Assembly (NCBI RefSeq): GCF_947489365.1 | Contig: NZ_CANLDB010000002.1 | Span: 372,001-436,000 of the forward strand | Direction: 5' to 3' | DNA length: 64,000 nt | Origin: an uncultured Nocardioides sp. | GTDB taxonomy: Bacteria > Actinomycetota > Actinomycetes > Propionibacteriales > Nocardioidaceae | Shown: piece by piece, positions 22,640 to 30,600 of the stretch | Position numbering within the stretch: the stretch's first letter is position 1 | Layout: each line of letters opens with the position of its first letter | Made by a program: the position numbers and the translations under genes | The notes under the pieces: model-generated | The model's input: only the letters and a program-made list of their open reading frames with translations | What the model was told of the DNA's origin: nothing | Database searches by the model: none

Positions 22640-23790
22640 CCACCCTGACCGACGTCGGACTCACCGACGACCTGCTGCACGGCGCCGTCGAGGTGGAGCG
22701 CACCGACCGCGGCCTGCTCCCCTGGCGCCTGCCGCGGTGGGCCCGCGAGCAGGTCGGCGACCCGCAGCTGTCGCTGAGCGCCTCGCAGCCCTCCGGCGTC
22801 CGCCTCGTGCTCCGCACCGCCGCGACGAGCCTCGAGCTGGACACGATCCCCACGAAGCGCGAGTACGTCGGCGCCCCGCCGCGGCCCGACGGCACGTACG
22901 ACGTCCTCGTCGACGGCGAGCCCGCCGGCGCGGGCAGCGTCACCGGGGGCGACGTCGTGCGGATCGACATGACGACCGGCACCCACGAGACGGTCGCGGG
23001 CGCGGCCGGGACGCTCCGGCTCGACGGCCTGCCCGCCCGTGACAAGACCGTCGAGGTCTGGCTGCCGCACGACGAGACGACCGTCCTCGTGGCGCTGCGT
23101 GCGGACGCACCGGTCGCGGCCGTGCCGATGTCGGGGCGGACCTGGGTGCACCACGGCAGCTCCATCAGCCAGGGCTCCAACGCGGCCATGCCGACCGGCA
23201 CCTGGCCCGCCGTCGCCGCCCGAACGGCCGGGGTCGACCTCGTCAACCTCGGCTTCGGCGGCGGCGCGCTGCTCGACCCCGCGACGGCCCGCACCCTGCG
23301 TGACCTCGCTGCCGGCCTCGGTCCCGACGACCCGGTGAGCGTCGCGCTCGGCATCAACGTGGTGAACGCCGACCTGATGCGCCGCCGGGCCTTCGCACCG
23401 GCCGTCCACGGGTTCCTCGACACGATCCGGGAGGGCAACGCGGACGTGCTGCTCGTCGTGGTGACGCCGATCCTCTGCCCGCTGCACGAGGACACCCCGG
23501 GCCTCCTCGGGCCGGACCTCGAGGCGATGGCCACCGGGCGCGTGGCGTGGCGAGCCACCGGCGACCCCGCCGAGGTCGCCCGCGGCGCCCTCACCCTGCG
23601 GGTCGTCCGCGAGGAGCTCGCCCGGGTGGTCGCGCAGCGGCAGGTCTCCGACCCGCACCTGCGCCTCGTCGACGGCCTCACCCTGCACGGCGAGGCCGAC
23701 GCCGAGCGTCATCCGCTGCCCGACGGCGTCCACCCCGGCCCCGAGACCCACGCCGAGATCGGCGAGCGGTTCGCGCGGCACCTCAGCTGA
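22636..23790 (+). CDS. SGNH/GDSL-type hydrolase (carbohydrate-esterase-like)
   Basis: Esterase-type protein of 384 residues. An N-terminal beta domain (about 1-160) is followed by the SGNH domain: block I WVHHGSSISQGSN with the nucleophile serine in GSSI, block II NLGFGGGALL, block III GINVVN, and block V LPDGVHPG with the Asp/His pair. No signal peptide, so cytosolic. Co-translated with the TetR gene. The 3' end overlaps the opposing carboxyltransferase gene by 8 bases. Confidence 0.8.
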   Translation: MTTLTDVGLTDDLLHGAVEVERTDRGLLPWRLPRWAREQVGDPQLSLSASQPSGVRLVLRTAATSLELDTIPTKREYVGAPPRPDGTYDVLVDGEPAGAGSVTGGDVVRIDMTTGTHETVAGAAGTLRLDGLPARDKTVEVWLPHDETTVLVALRADAPVAAVPMSGRTWVHHGSSISQGSNAAMPTGTWPAVAARTAGVDLVNLGFGGGALLDPATARTLRDLAAGLGPDDPVSVALGINVVNADLMRRRAFAPAVHGFLDTIREGNADVLLVVVTPILCPLHEDTPGLLGPDLEAMATGRVAWRATGDPAEVARGALTLRVVREELARVVAQRQVSDPHLRLVDGLTLHGEADAERHPLPDGVHPGPETHAEIGERFARHLS

Positions 23791-25240
23791 CGCGGTCCCC
23801 CGGCGGGCCCGTCTCACGCAGGCGCGCCAGGCGCGACGCGATCTCGGCGACCACCGCGACGGCCAGGGAGCGGGCGGACTCGCCCTCGACCTCGGGCACC
23901 ACGTGCTGCACGGTGCCGTCGGCGAGCAGGTCGACCGCCCGGACCTGCTGGTGCTCCGCCATCTCCGCGGCGTACGACGTGTCGCCGGCGTGCACGATCG
24001 CGCTCGCGCCCTCGGGCGGCAGCGGGGAGAGCCAGGCCTGCTCGGTGGCGATCGACTCCCAGGCGGGCAGCAGCGCGAGCGCGCCGCCGCCGCAGCCCTG
24101 GCCGAGCACCACCGACAGGGTCGGCACCCGCATGGTCGCGAGGGTGGCGATGCAGCGGGCGATCTCGCCGGCGATCGCGCCCTCCTCGGCGCGCGCCGAC
24201 AGCTCGGCGCCCGGGGTGTCGATGACGGTCACGAGGGGCAGGCCGAGCTCGTCGGCGAGCCGCATCGCCCGGCGCGCCTCCCGCAGCGCACCGGGACCCA
24301 TCGGCGTCGCGCGCGTCTGGCGGGTCCGGTCCTGCCCGACGACCACGCACGGCTGCCCGTCGAGGCGGGTGAGGGCGACGACGACGGTGGAGTCCTGCTC
24401 GCCCTCGTCGGTGCCGCGCAGGCGGACGGTTCCCGCCCCGCCGTGGCGGAGCAGGTCCCGGACGCCGGCGCGGTCGCGGGCCCGCGTGGCCCGGATCGAG
24501 TCCCAGGCGCCGGCGTCACCGGCGATCCCCCCGGCCCGGACCGGCAGCTCCGGCGGGGTGGGCGGGTCCACCAGCACCGCGAGCGCCCGCTCGACCAGCA
24601 CCGGCAGCTGCTCGGCCGGGACGACGGCGTCGATGACGCCCTTGGCCGCGAGGTTCTCCGCGGTCTGCACGTCGGTGGGGAACGGCTCGCCGTTGAGCGC
24701 CTCGTAGACCTTGGGGCCGAGGAAGCCGACGAGGGCGCCGGGCTCGGCCACGGTCACGTGCGCGAGCGAACCCCACGAGGCGAACACCCCGCCGAGCGTG
24801 GGTCCGCGCAGGTAGACGAGGTACGGCAGGCCCGCGGCCCGGTGCTCCATGACGGCGCGGGAGATGTCGACCATCCGTACGAAGGCCGGCGTGCCCTCCT
24901 GCATCCGGGTGCCACCGGAGGCGGTGGTGGCCAGGACGGGCAGGCCCTCGGCGGTGGCCCGTCGTACGGCGGCCACGATGCGCTCGGCCGCCGCGCGGCC
25001 GATGGACCCGGCGAGGAACCGGAACTCGTTGGCGACCACGGCGACCGGACGGCCGTGCATGAGGCCGCGTCCGGTGACGACGGACTCGTCGGTCCCCGCC
25101 TTCGCGGCGGCGGCGCGCAGCGTGGCCTGGTAGTCGTCGGAGTGACCCGAGATGTCGATCTCGGTGTCCCACGACTCGAAGGAGCCCTCGTCGAGCACGA
25201 GGTCGAGGAGGTCGTGGACGCCCCAGCGGCGCCCGCTCAC
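23783..25240 (-). CDS. Fused beta/alpha carboxyltransferase (AccD-AccA-like)
   Basis: Acyl-CoA carboxyltransferase-fold protein of 485 residues, two crotonase-type halves. The N half contains SGGTRMQEGTPAFVRM and LRGPTLGGVFASWG. The C half contains VIDTPGAELSARAEEGAIAGEIA and VLGQGCGGGALALLPA. These are the oxyanion-hole regions of AccD and AccA. There is no biotin carboxylase or biotin carrier gene nearby. Next to a CoA-transferase and a MatC-like carrier it could instead act on malonyl-CoA, as carboxyltransferase-like subunits do in malonate decarboxylase. This alternative is inference. Confidence 0.85.
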   Translation of the reverse strand: MSGRRWGVHDLLDLVLDEGSFESWDTEIDISGHSDDYQATLRAAAAKAGTDESVVTGRGLMHGRPVAVVANEFRFLAGSIGRAAAERIVAAVRRATAEGLPVLATTASGGTRMQEGTPAFVRMVDISRAVMEHRAAGLPYLVYLRGPTLGGVFASWGSLAHVTVAEPGALVGFLGPKVYEALNGEPFPTDVQTAENLAAKGVIDAVVPAEQLPVLVERALAVLVDPPTPPELPVRAGGIAGDAGAWDSIRATRARDRAGVRDLLRHGGAGTVRLRGTDEGEQDSTVVVALTRLDGQPCVVVGQDRTRQTRATPMGPGALREARRAMRLADELGLPLVTVIDTPGAELSARAEEGAIAGEIARCIATLATMRVPTLSVVLGQGCGGGALALLPAWESIATEQAWLSPLPPEGASAIVHAGDTSYAAEMAEHQQVRAVDLLADGTVQHVVPEVEGESARSLAVAVVAEIASRLARLRETGPPGDRVS

Positions 25241-25247
25241 GAGGCGC

Positions 25248-26441
25248 TCACAACTCGCGCAGCGCGGAGCGGATGGCCGCGCCGTGCTCGTCGAGGGCGG
25301 GCGGCGGGGTGAAGTCGCGATGGGTGACCTCGGTGCCCTCGGCGTCGAAGAACCGCAGCGGCGGGCCGGGGAGGGTCACCGTCCCGAGCACGGGGTGTTC
25401 GACGTCGACGAGCAGGCCCTGGCTGGCGACCTGGTCCCACGTGTAGACGTCGTCCATCGTGCGGACCTTGCCCGCCGGGACGCCGGCCTCGGCGAGGCGG
25501 GCGAGCAGCGGCTCGGCGTCGTGGTCGGCGAAGGCGTCCTCGACCACCCCGATGAGGCGCTCCCGGTTGCCGACGCGCTCGACGTTCGTGGCGAGCCCCT
25601 CGGCGTGGGGGTCGAGGTCGAACGCCGAGCAGAGCCGGCGCCACAGGCCCTCGCTGCCCACGGCGATCTGGACGATCCCGTCGCGGCAGTGGAACAGCCC
25701 GTACGGCGCGATCGACGGGTGGTGGTTGCCCGCGGCCTTCGCGACCTCGCCGGCGACGGTCCACCGCGTGCCCTGGTAGGCGTGCACGCCGATGCTCGCG
25801 GCGAGCAGCGAGGTCCGCACGACGCGCCCCACGCCCGTGGTGGCGCGCTCGTGGAGCGCGGCGAGGACGCCGTACGCGCCGTACATGCCGGCGAGGAGGT
25901 CGGCGATGGGGACGCCGAACTTCTGCGGGTGCTCGGGGTCCGCGCCGGTCAACGACATGAGGCCGGACTCGCCCTGGGCGATCTGGTCGTAGCCCGCGCG
26001 ACCGCCCTCGGGCCCGTCGTGGCCGAAGCCGGTGATGGAGAGGACGACGAGGCGCGGGTTGCGGGCGCAGAGCTCGGCGACGCCGAGACCGAGGCGCTCG
26101 AGGACGCCGGTGCGGAAGTTCTCGACGAGGACGTCGGCGGAGTCGACGAGGCCCAGGAGGACCTCCTTGTCGGCGGCGGCCTTGAGGTCGAGGGCGATCG
26201 ACTCCTTGTTGCGGTTCGTGGACAGGAAGTAGGTGCTGATGTGGCCCCCCTCGTCGGCCGGGCCGCCGACGAACGGCGGCCCCCAGCCACGGGAGTCGTC
26301 CCCGCCGCCGGGGGTCTCGACCTTGACCACGCGGGCGCCGAGGTCGCCCAGCATCTGGGTCGCGTGCGGCCCGGCGAGGGCGCGGGAGAGGTCGACGACG
26401 ACGACGTCGGCGAGGGGGCCTGCGGTGCTGGTCTCGGTCAT
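25248..26441 (-). CDS. Class III CoA-transferase (CaiB/BaiF family)
   Basis: Moves CoA between carboxylic acids. About 397 residues: VVVVDLSRALAGPHATQMLGDLGARVVKVE at the N-terminus, the catalytic aspartate region GYDQIAQGESGLMSLTG, and GVPIADLLAGMYGA. ATG 26441 directly follows the upstream transporter stop; further in-frame starts to 26477 overlap that gene. In operon with a carrier upstream and a carboxyltransferase downstream, it probably activates the imported dicarboxylate. Confidence 0.88.
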   Translation of the reverse strand: MTETSTAGPLADVVVVDLSRALAGPHATQMLGDLGARVVKVETPGGGDDSRGWGPPFVGGPADEGGHISTYFLSTNRNKESIALDLKAAADKEVLLGLVDSADVLVENFRTGVLERLGLGVAELCARNPRLVVLSITGFGHDGPEGGRAGYDQIAQGESGLMSLTGADPEHPQKFGVPIADLLAGMYGAYGVLAALHERATTGVGRVVRTSLLAASIGVHAYQGTRWTVAGEVAKAAGNHHPSIAPYGLFHCRDGIVQIAVGSEGLWRRLCSAFDLDPHAEGLATNVERVGNRERLIGVVEDAFADHDAEPLLARLAEAGVPAGKVRTMDDVYTWDQVASQGLLVDVEHPVLGTVTLPGPPLRFFDAEGTEVTHRDFTPPPALDEHGAAIRSALREL

Positions 26442-26446
26442 GTCTC

Positions 26447-27757
26447 TCACCATCCCGGCAGCACGAGGGCTGCCCATACGAGGAGCGGTCCCGCCAGCGT
26501 CACGACGACGGCGTACATCAGGATCTGACGGTAGTAGTCGCGCTCGCCGATGCTGTCGGGGCGGTTGGCGAGCATGAGGGCGCCGTTGGTGGAGAACGGG
26601 CTGACGTCGACGATCGTCGAGCTCACCGCGAGCGCGGCGACGAAGAGCCCGGCGGAGATGCCGCCCTCCGCGATCAGCGGCAGGCCGATCGGGATGATCA
26701 CCGGCAGCAGGGCCGTCGAGGACGCGAACGCCGAGACGATGCCGCCGACGTAGCAGAGGATCAGGGCGCCGATCGCGGCCGCGCCGAGGCCGGCGGCCCA
26801 GCGGCCGACGAACTCCGAGCTGCCCGCCTCGACGAGCACGAAGGCGTAGGTGCTGACGCCGGCCACGAGGAGCACGGTGGGCCAGGCGACCTGCTTGACC
26901 GCGCCGGAGTTCTGCGTCGGCGAGGCCATCGTGAGCAGGACGGCGGCGGTGATGGCGACGAAGCCGATGTTGCGCTCGAGGGCCAGGGCGATCGTGGCGA
27001 CGCCGAGGAACGCGACCAGCGTCAGGACCTGGTCGGTCCGGGCGCGCCGCGAGGTCGGCTTCGTGGTCAGCGTCGTGGTGCCGCCGCCGGACGAGCCGCC
27101 GTCGGCCCGGTCCTCCTGGTCGGCGTTCTCCTGCGACGGGTCGATGCGCATGCCCATCAGGCGGCGGCCGCCGAGGAGGACGAACAGCAGCGTCGCCATG
27201 AGCAGGTTGACGACGAGGCTGGAGAAGAAGATGACGAGCTCGGAGTTCGGCAGGCCGGCCTCAGCCATCACCCCGTTGGTCACCGAGCCGTAGATGCTGA
27301 TCGGCGAGAAGCCGCCGCCCTGGGCGCCGTGGACGACGAACATGCCCATCATCAGCGGGTTGATGCCGTACCGGCCGGCGAAGCCCAGCGCGATGGGGCC
27401 GACGATGGCGCACGCCGCGGGGCTCACGGCGCCGACGCCGGTGAGCACCGCGGTGACCGCGAACATCACCCACGGGATCAGCGCGACGCGTCCGCCGACG
27501 GCGCGGACGGCGGTGGCGACGATCAGGTCGACCGTCCCGTTGTTGTTGGCGATGGCGAACAGGTAGGTGACGCCGACGATCGTCAGCACCAGGTCCCCGC
27601 TCAGCCCGCCGATGATCTCGGACTCGTCGAGTCCGAGGGCGTACATCCCCACCAGCCAGGCGGCGACGAACCCGAGCGCCCCCATGTTCACCGGCAGCAG
27701 CGTGCCGATCACGAACAACGCGACGAGCGCGAGGATCGCGACGTATTCCGGTCCCAT
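26447..27757 (-). CDS. MatC-like malonate/dicarboxylate carrier
   Basis: Integral membrane transporter of 436 residues with about 11-12 hydrophobic segments. The N-terminal region (LPVNMGALGFVAAWLVGMYALGLDESEIIGGLSGDLVLTIVGVTYLF, given here as the span of residues 20-68) has the MatC N-terminus pattern. NNNGTVDLI and SPFSTNGAL are polar loop motifs of this transporter class. A charged linker (about 205-245) separates two halves. GGAGG lies six bases before the ATG. Divergent from a FadR-type regulator. Confidence 0.8.
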   Translation of the reverse strand: MGPEYVAILALVALFVIGTLLPVNMGALGFVAAWLVGMYALGLDESEIIGGLSGDLVLTIVGVTYLFAIANNNGTVDLIVATAVRAVGGRVALIPWVMFAVTAVLTGVGAVSPAACAIVGPIALGFAGRYGINPLMMGMFVVHGAQGGGFSPISIYGSVTNGVMAEAGLPNSELVIFFSSLVVNLLMATLLFVLLGGRRLMGMRIDPSQENADQEDRADGGSSGGGTTTLTTKPTSRRARTDQVLTLVAFLGVATIALALERNIGFVAITAAVLLTMASPTQNSGAVKQVAWPTVLLVAGVSTYAFVLVEAGSSEFVGRWAAGLGAAAIGALILCYVGGIVSAFASSTALLPVIIPIGLPLIAEGGISAGLFVAALAVSSTIVDVSPFSTNGALMLANRPDSIGERDYYRQILMYAVVVTLAGPLLVWAALVLPGW

Positions 27758-27797
27758 GCGGACCTCCTCCTGCCCCGGCGCGGGGCGACGTGACGCC

Positions 27798-27850
27798 GGT
27801 CACTGGCGCAGTGGCCTAGCCAATAGGTCAATGCGCCATCCGTCAATAGG
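27798..27850. promoter_or_regulatory. Candidate operators between matC-like and gntR-like genes
   Basis: Two features fill the gap. One is an imperfect dyad GGTCACTG-GCG-CAGTGGCC (27798-27816). The other is a direct repeat CAATAGG at 27821-27827 and 27844-27850, spaced 23 bases, about two helical turns. The divergent FadR-type regulator is the obvious candidate to bind. Confidence 0.5.
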
Positions 27851-27859
27851 GTGGGCGCC

Positions 27860-28591
27860 GTGACCGGACCCGACCTCCCCCGCCGCCTGCGCCGCAGCAG
27901 GCTGTACGAGCAGGTGGCCGAGCAGATCTCCGACTGGATCGTCGCCCGCGAGATGGGGCCCGGCGACAAGCTGCCGGCCGAGCGCGAGCTCGCCGAGCGG
28001 CTCGGTGTCAGCCGCGCGACGCTGAGCCAGGCGCTGGTGGCCCTCGAGGTCGTCGGTGTCGTCGAGGTGCGCCACGGCGACGGCACCGTCGTCGCCCCGA
28101 CCGGGACCGGCTCCGGGCCGGGCGCCGGGTCCGGGCGCCGCGTGCTGGAGTCCGTGCGCGACCACGCCGACCGGCTCCCCGACGTCCTCGACGCGCGCGA
28201 CGCGCTGGAGACCAAGGCCGCGGCGCTGGCCGCGGAGCGCCGTACGGACGCTGACCTGGCCGAGATCGACGCCGCCCTGGGGTTCATGGCCGATGACGTG
28301 GCGGCGGGCGGTCGCGGCATCGAGGCCGACGAGCGGTTCCACGCCGCGGTGACCGCGGCCGCCCACTCGCCGCTGATCGGCCGGATGATGGCGGAGATCG
28401 CCGGCCTGGTGCGCGAGTCGCGGGTCGAGTCGCTGGGCCAGCCCGGCCGGCCCGCCGACTCCCTCGCCGGGCACCGCGCCGTCGCCGAGGCGATCCGCGA
28501 CCGCGACCCCGGAGCGGCGGCCGCGGCCATGCACGCCCACGTCGTGAAGGTCGGTGACGTCGCGCTGCTGCGTGACGCCCCCGCCCCGTGA
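27860..28591 (+). CDS. FadR-type GntR regulator (FCD domain)
   Basis: Regulator of 243 residues. Winged helix at about residues 10-70 (LYEQVAEQISDWIVAREMGPGDKLPAERELAERLGVSR region). It is followed by an FCD all-helical effector domain with DERFHAAVTAAAHSPLI and AGHRAVAEAI, carrying the usual metal-binding histidines. GTG 27860 has GGGTGG five bases upstream; GTG 27851 is in frame as an alternative. Divergent from the carrier/CoA-transferase/carboxyltransferase operon and likely its acid-responsive regulator. Confidence 0.85.
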   Translation: MTGPDLPRRLRRSRLYEQVAEQISDWIVAREMGPGDKLPAERELAERLGVSRATLSQALVALEVVGVVEVRHGDGTVVAPTGTGSGPGAGSGRRVLESVRDHADRLPDVLDARDALETKAAALAAERRTDADLAEIDAALGFMADDVAAGGRGIEADERFHAAVTAAAHSPLIGRMMAEIAGLVRESRVESLGQPGRPADSLAGHRAVAEAIRDRDPGAAAAAMHAHVVKVGDVALLRDAPAP

Positions 28592-28598
28592 GCCCCCG

Positions 28599-29369
28599 GT
28601 GACAGCCCTCGAGGCCCTGGCCGTGCTGGCGGCGGGCCTGGGCTCCGGAGTACTCACCGCCACCGTCGGGGTGGCGTCGCTGCTCAGCTTCCCGGTCCTG
28701 CTGGCCGTCGGCCTGCCGCCGGTGGTCGCCAACGCCTCGAACACCGTGGGTCTCACCCCGGGCGCCCTGTCGGGCTCGTTCGGCTATCGCGCCGAGCTGC
28801 GCGAGCACCCCCGCGTGACGGTCGTCGTCCTCACCGTCTGCGCGATCGGGTCCGTCGGTGGCGCCCTCCTGCTGCTGGTCCTGCCGCCCGGGGTCTTCGA
28901 GGCCGTCGTCCCCTGGTTGATCCTCTTCACCTGCCTGTTGGTCGGCGTCCAGCCGAGCATCTCGTCCGCCGTACGGCGACGGGCCGAGGCGCGGGGCACC
29001 GTGCCCGTCGACCGGACCACCATGGGCCCGCTCACCACGGTGGCGACCGCGCTGACCGGCGTGTACGGCGGCTACTTCGGCGCCGGCTCCGGCGTCATGG
29101 CGCTGGCGGTGCTGGCGCTGGGCCTCGACCTCGAGCTGCGGGTCGTCAACGCGCTCAAGACGCTCGCGATCCTGGCCGCGAACGTGGTCGCCTCGGTCAT
29201 CTTCGTCGTCCTCGCCGACCTCGACTGGGCGGTCATCGGACTGCTTGCCGCGGGCTCGATCGTCGGCGGGTACGTCGGCGCCCGGATCGGCCGGCGCCTG
29301 CCCGGCGCCGTGCTGCGGGTCGCCGTCGTCGTGGTCGGGGTGACCGCCGCGCTGCTCCTCCTGCGCTGA
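28599..29369 (+). CDS. TauE/SafE-family sulfite/anion exporter
   Basis: Integral membrane protein of 256 residues with about 7-8 hydrophobic segments in two repeats: GLGSGVLTATVGVASLLSFP in the first and GVYGGYFGAGSGVMALAVLALG in the second. These glycine-rich helices are the family signature. GTG 28599 lies eight bases after the regulator stop, so the two may be co-transcribed. Exported substrate (sulfite, sulfoacetate, organic acid) unknown. Confidence 0.85.
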   Translation: MTALEALAVLAAGLGSGVLTATVGVASLLSFPVLLAVGLPPVVANASNTVGLTPGALSGSFGYRAELREHPRVTVVVLTVCAIGSVGGALLLLVLPPGVFEAVVPWLILFTCLLVGVQPSISSAVRRRAEARGTVPVDRTTMGPLTTVATALTGVYGGYFGAGSGVMALAVLALGLDLELRVVNALKTLAILAANVVASVIFVVLADLDWAVIGLLAAGSIVGGYVGARIGRRLPGAVLRVAVVVVGVTAALLLLR

Positions 29370-29412
29370 CGGCGTCCTGACGCCGGCCGCGCCGCGCCCC
29401 CATACTGGGCTC

Positions 29413-30498
29413 ATGCGGGCGATCTGGAAGGGAGCGGTCTCCTTCGGGCTGGTCAGCGTCCCGGTGAAGCTGTACTCGGCGACGGAGTCCCACGACGTGT
29501 CGTTCCGGCAGGTCCACGCGAAGGACGGCGGCCGGATCAAGTACCAGCGCGTCTGCTCGCTCGACGGCGAGGAGGTCGCGTACGCCGACATCGCCAAGGG
29601 CTACGAGACCGAGGACGGCGAGATGGTCGTCCTGTCCGACGAGGACCTGGCGGACCTGCCGGTGACCTCGAGCCGGGAGATCGCGGTCGAGAAGTTCGTC
29701 CCGGCCGACCAGATCGACCCGATGCTGCTGGACAAGCCGTACTACCTCGAGCCCGAGAAGTCCGGCGCGAAGCCGTACGCGCTGCTGCGCCAGGCCCTCC
29801 TGGACGCCGACCGGATGGCCGTCGTGACGGTCGCGATCCGGCAGCGGACGACGATCGCCGTCCTCCGGGTCCGCTCCACCGACGCCGGCGACGTGATCGT
29901 CATGCAGACGATGCTGTGGCCCGACGAGATCCGGACCCCGGACTTCTCCGTCGAGGCCGGCGACGTGAAGGCCAACGAGGTGAAGATGGCGACGATGCTC
30001 GTCGAGACCCTCGCCGGGGACTTCGACGCCTCCGACTTCACCGACGACTACGCCGAGGCCGTGCAGGCCGTGGTCACCGCGAAGATCGAGGGCGGCGAAG
30101 TGCAGCGCACCGAGACCTCGACCAAGACCTCCGGCGAGGTCGTCGACCTGCTCGCCGCGCTCCAGCGCTCCGTGCAGGCCGCGAAGACCGCACGGGGCGA
30201 GGACGCGGGCGGCTCCGCCGACGCCGGGGACGGCGACTCCGCCGGCACCGAGGACGACGCCGGCGAGAAGCCGGCGGCCAAGACCACGGCGAAGAAGACC
30301 GCCACCACGAAGAAGTCACCCGCCAGGAAGACCGCGGCCAAGAAGACGGCGGCGGCGAAGGACGACGAGTCGAGGGCCGCCACGAAGGCCCCGGCCGAGA
30401 AGTCCGCCGCGAAGAAGACCACGGCGAAGAAGAGCACGGCGAAGAAGAGCACGGCGAAGAAGAGCTCCCGCAAGACCGCCGCCAAGAAGGCCAGCTAG
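29413..30498 (+). CDS. ku: Ku DNA end-binding protein with long lysine/alanine tail
   Basis: Homodimeric ring that binds double-strand ends and recruits LigD. 361 residues: the Ku core spans about 1-235 (MRAIWKGAVSFGLVSVPVKL at the start and YYLEPEKSGAKPYALLRQAL in the middle). A 110-residue tail follows, made of repeated KTAAKK/KKST units resembling histone H1 or HU tails, as in some actinobacterial Ku proteins, where such tails aid DNA binding. Convergent with the glutamate dehydrogenase gene across two stem-loops. Confidence 0.95.
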   Translation: MRAIWKGAVSFGLVSVPVKLYSATESHDVSFRQVHAKDGGRIKYQRVCSLDGEEVAYADIAKGYETEDGEMVVLSDEDLADLPVTSSREIAVEKFVPADQIDPMLLDKPYYLEPEKSGAKPYALLRQALLDADRMAVVTVAIRQRTTIAVLRVRSTDAGDVIVMQTMLWPDEIRTPDFSVEAGDVKANEVKMATMLVETLAGDFDASDFTDDYAEAVQAVVTAKIEGGEVQRTETSTKTSGEVVDLLAALQRSVQAAKTARGEDAGGSADAGDGDSAGTEDDAGEKPAAKTTAKKTATTKKSPARKTAAKKTAAAKDDESRAATKAPAEKSAAKKTTAKKSTAKKSTAKKSSRKTAAKKAS

Positions 30499-30517
30499 GG
30501 CGGACGAGACCCCGTCC

Positions 30518-30573
30518 GGGCCCACGGAACTTCGTGGGCCCAGCGGGGGTTTCACCAGCCGACCCGTGAAACC
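30518..30573. terminator. Two adjacent stem-loops between convergent ku and glutamate dehydrogenase genes
   Basis: First stem GGGCCCACG / CGTGGGCCC (30518-30526 with 30533-30541, six-base loop). Second stem GGTTTCAC / GTGAAACC (30548-30555 with 30566-30573). Together they form a bidirectional terminator. Confidence 0.8.
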
Positions 30574-30600
30574 AGTGGCGGGTGGGGCCTGAGTGACGAG

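Noticed and set aside
30200..30500. Tandem repeat array in the ku tail
   Set aside because: The GCGAAGAAGA-type repeats are the coding sequence of the lysine/alanine-rich protein tail, not a separate repeat element or CRISPR.
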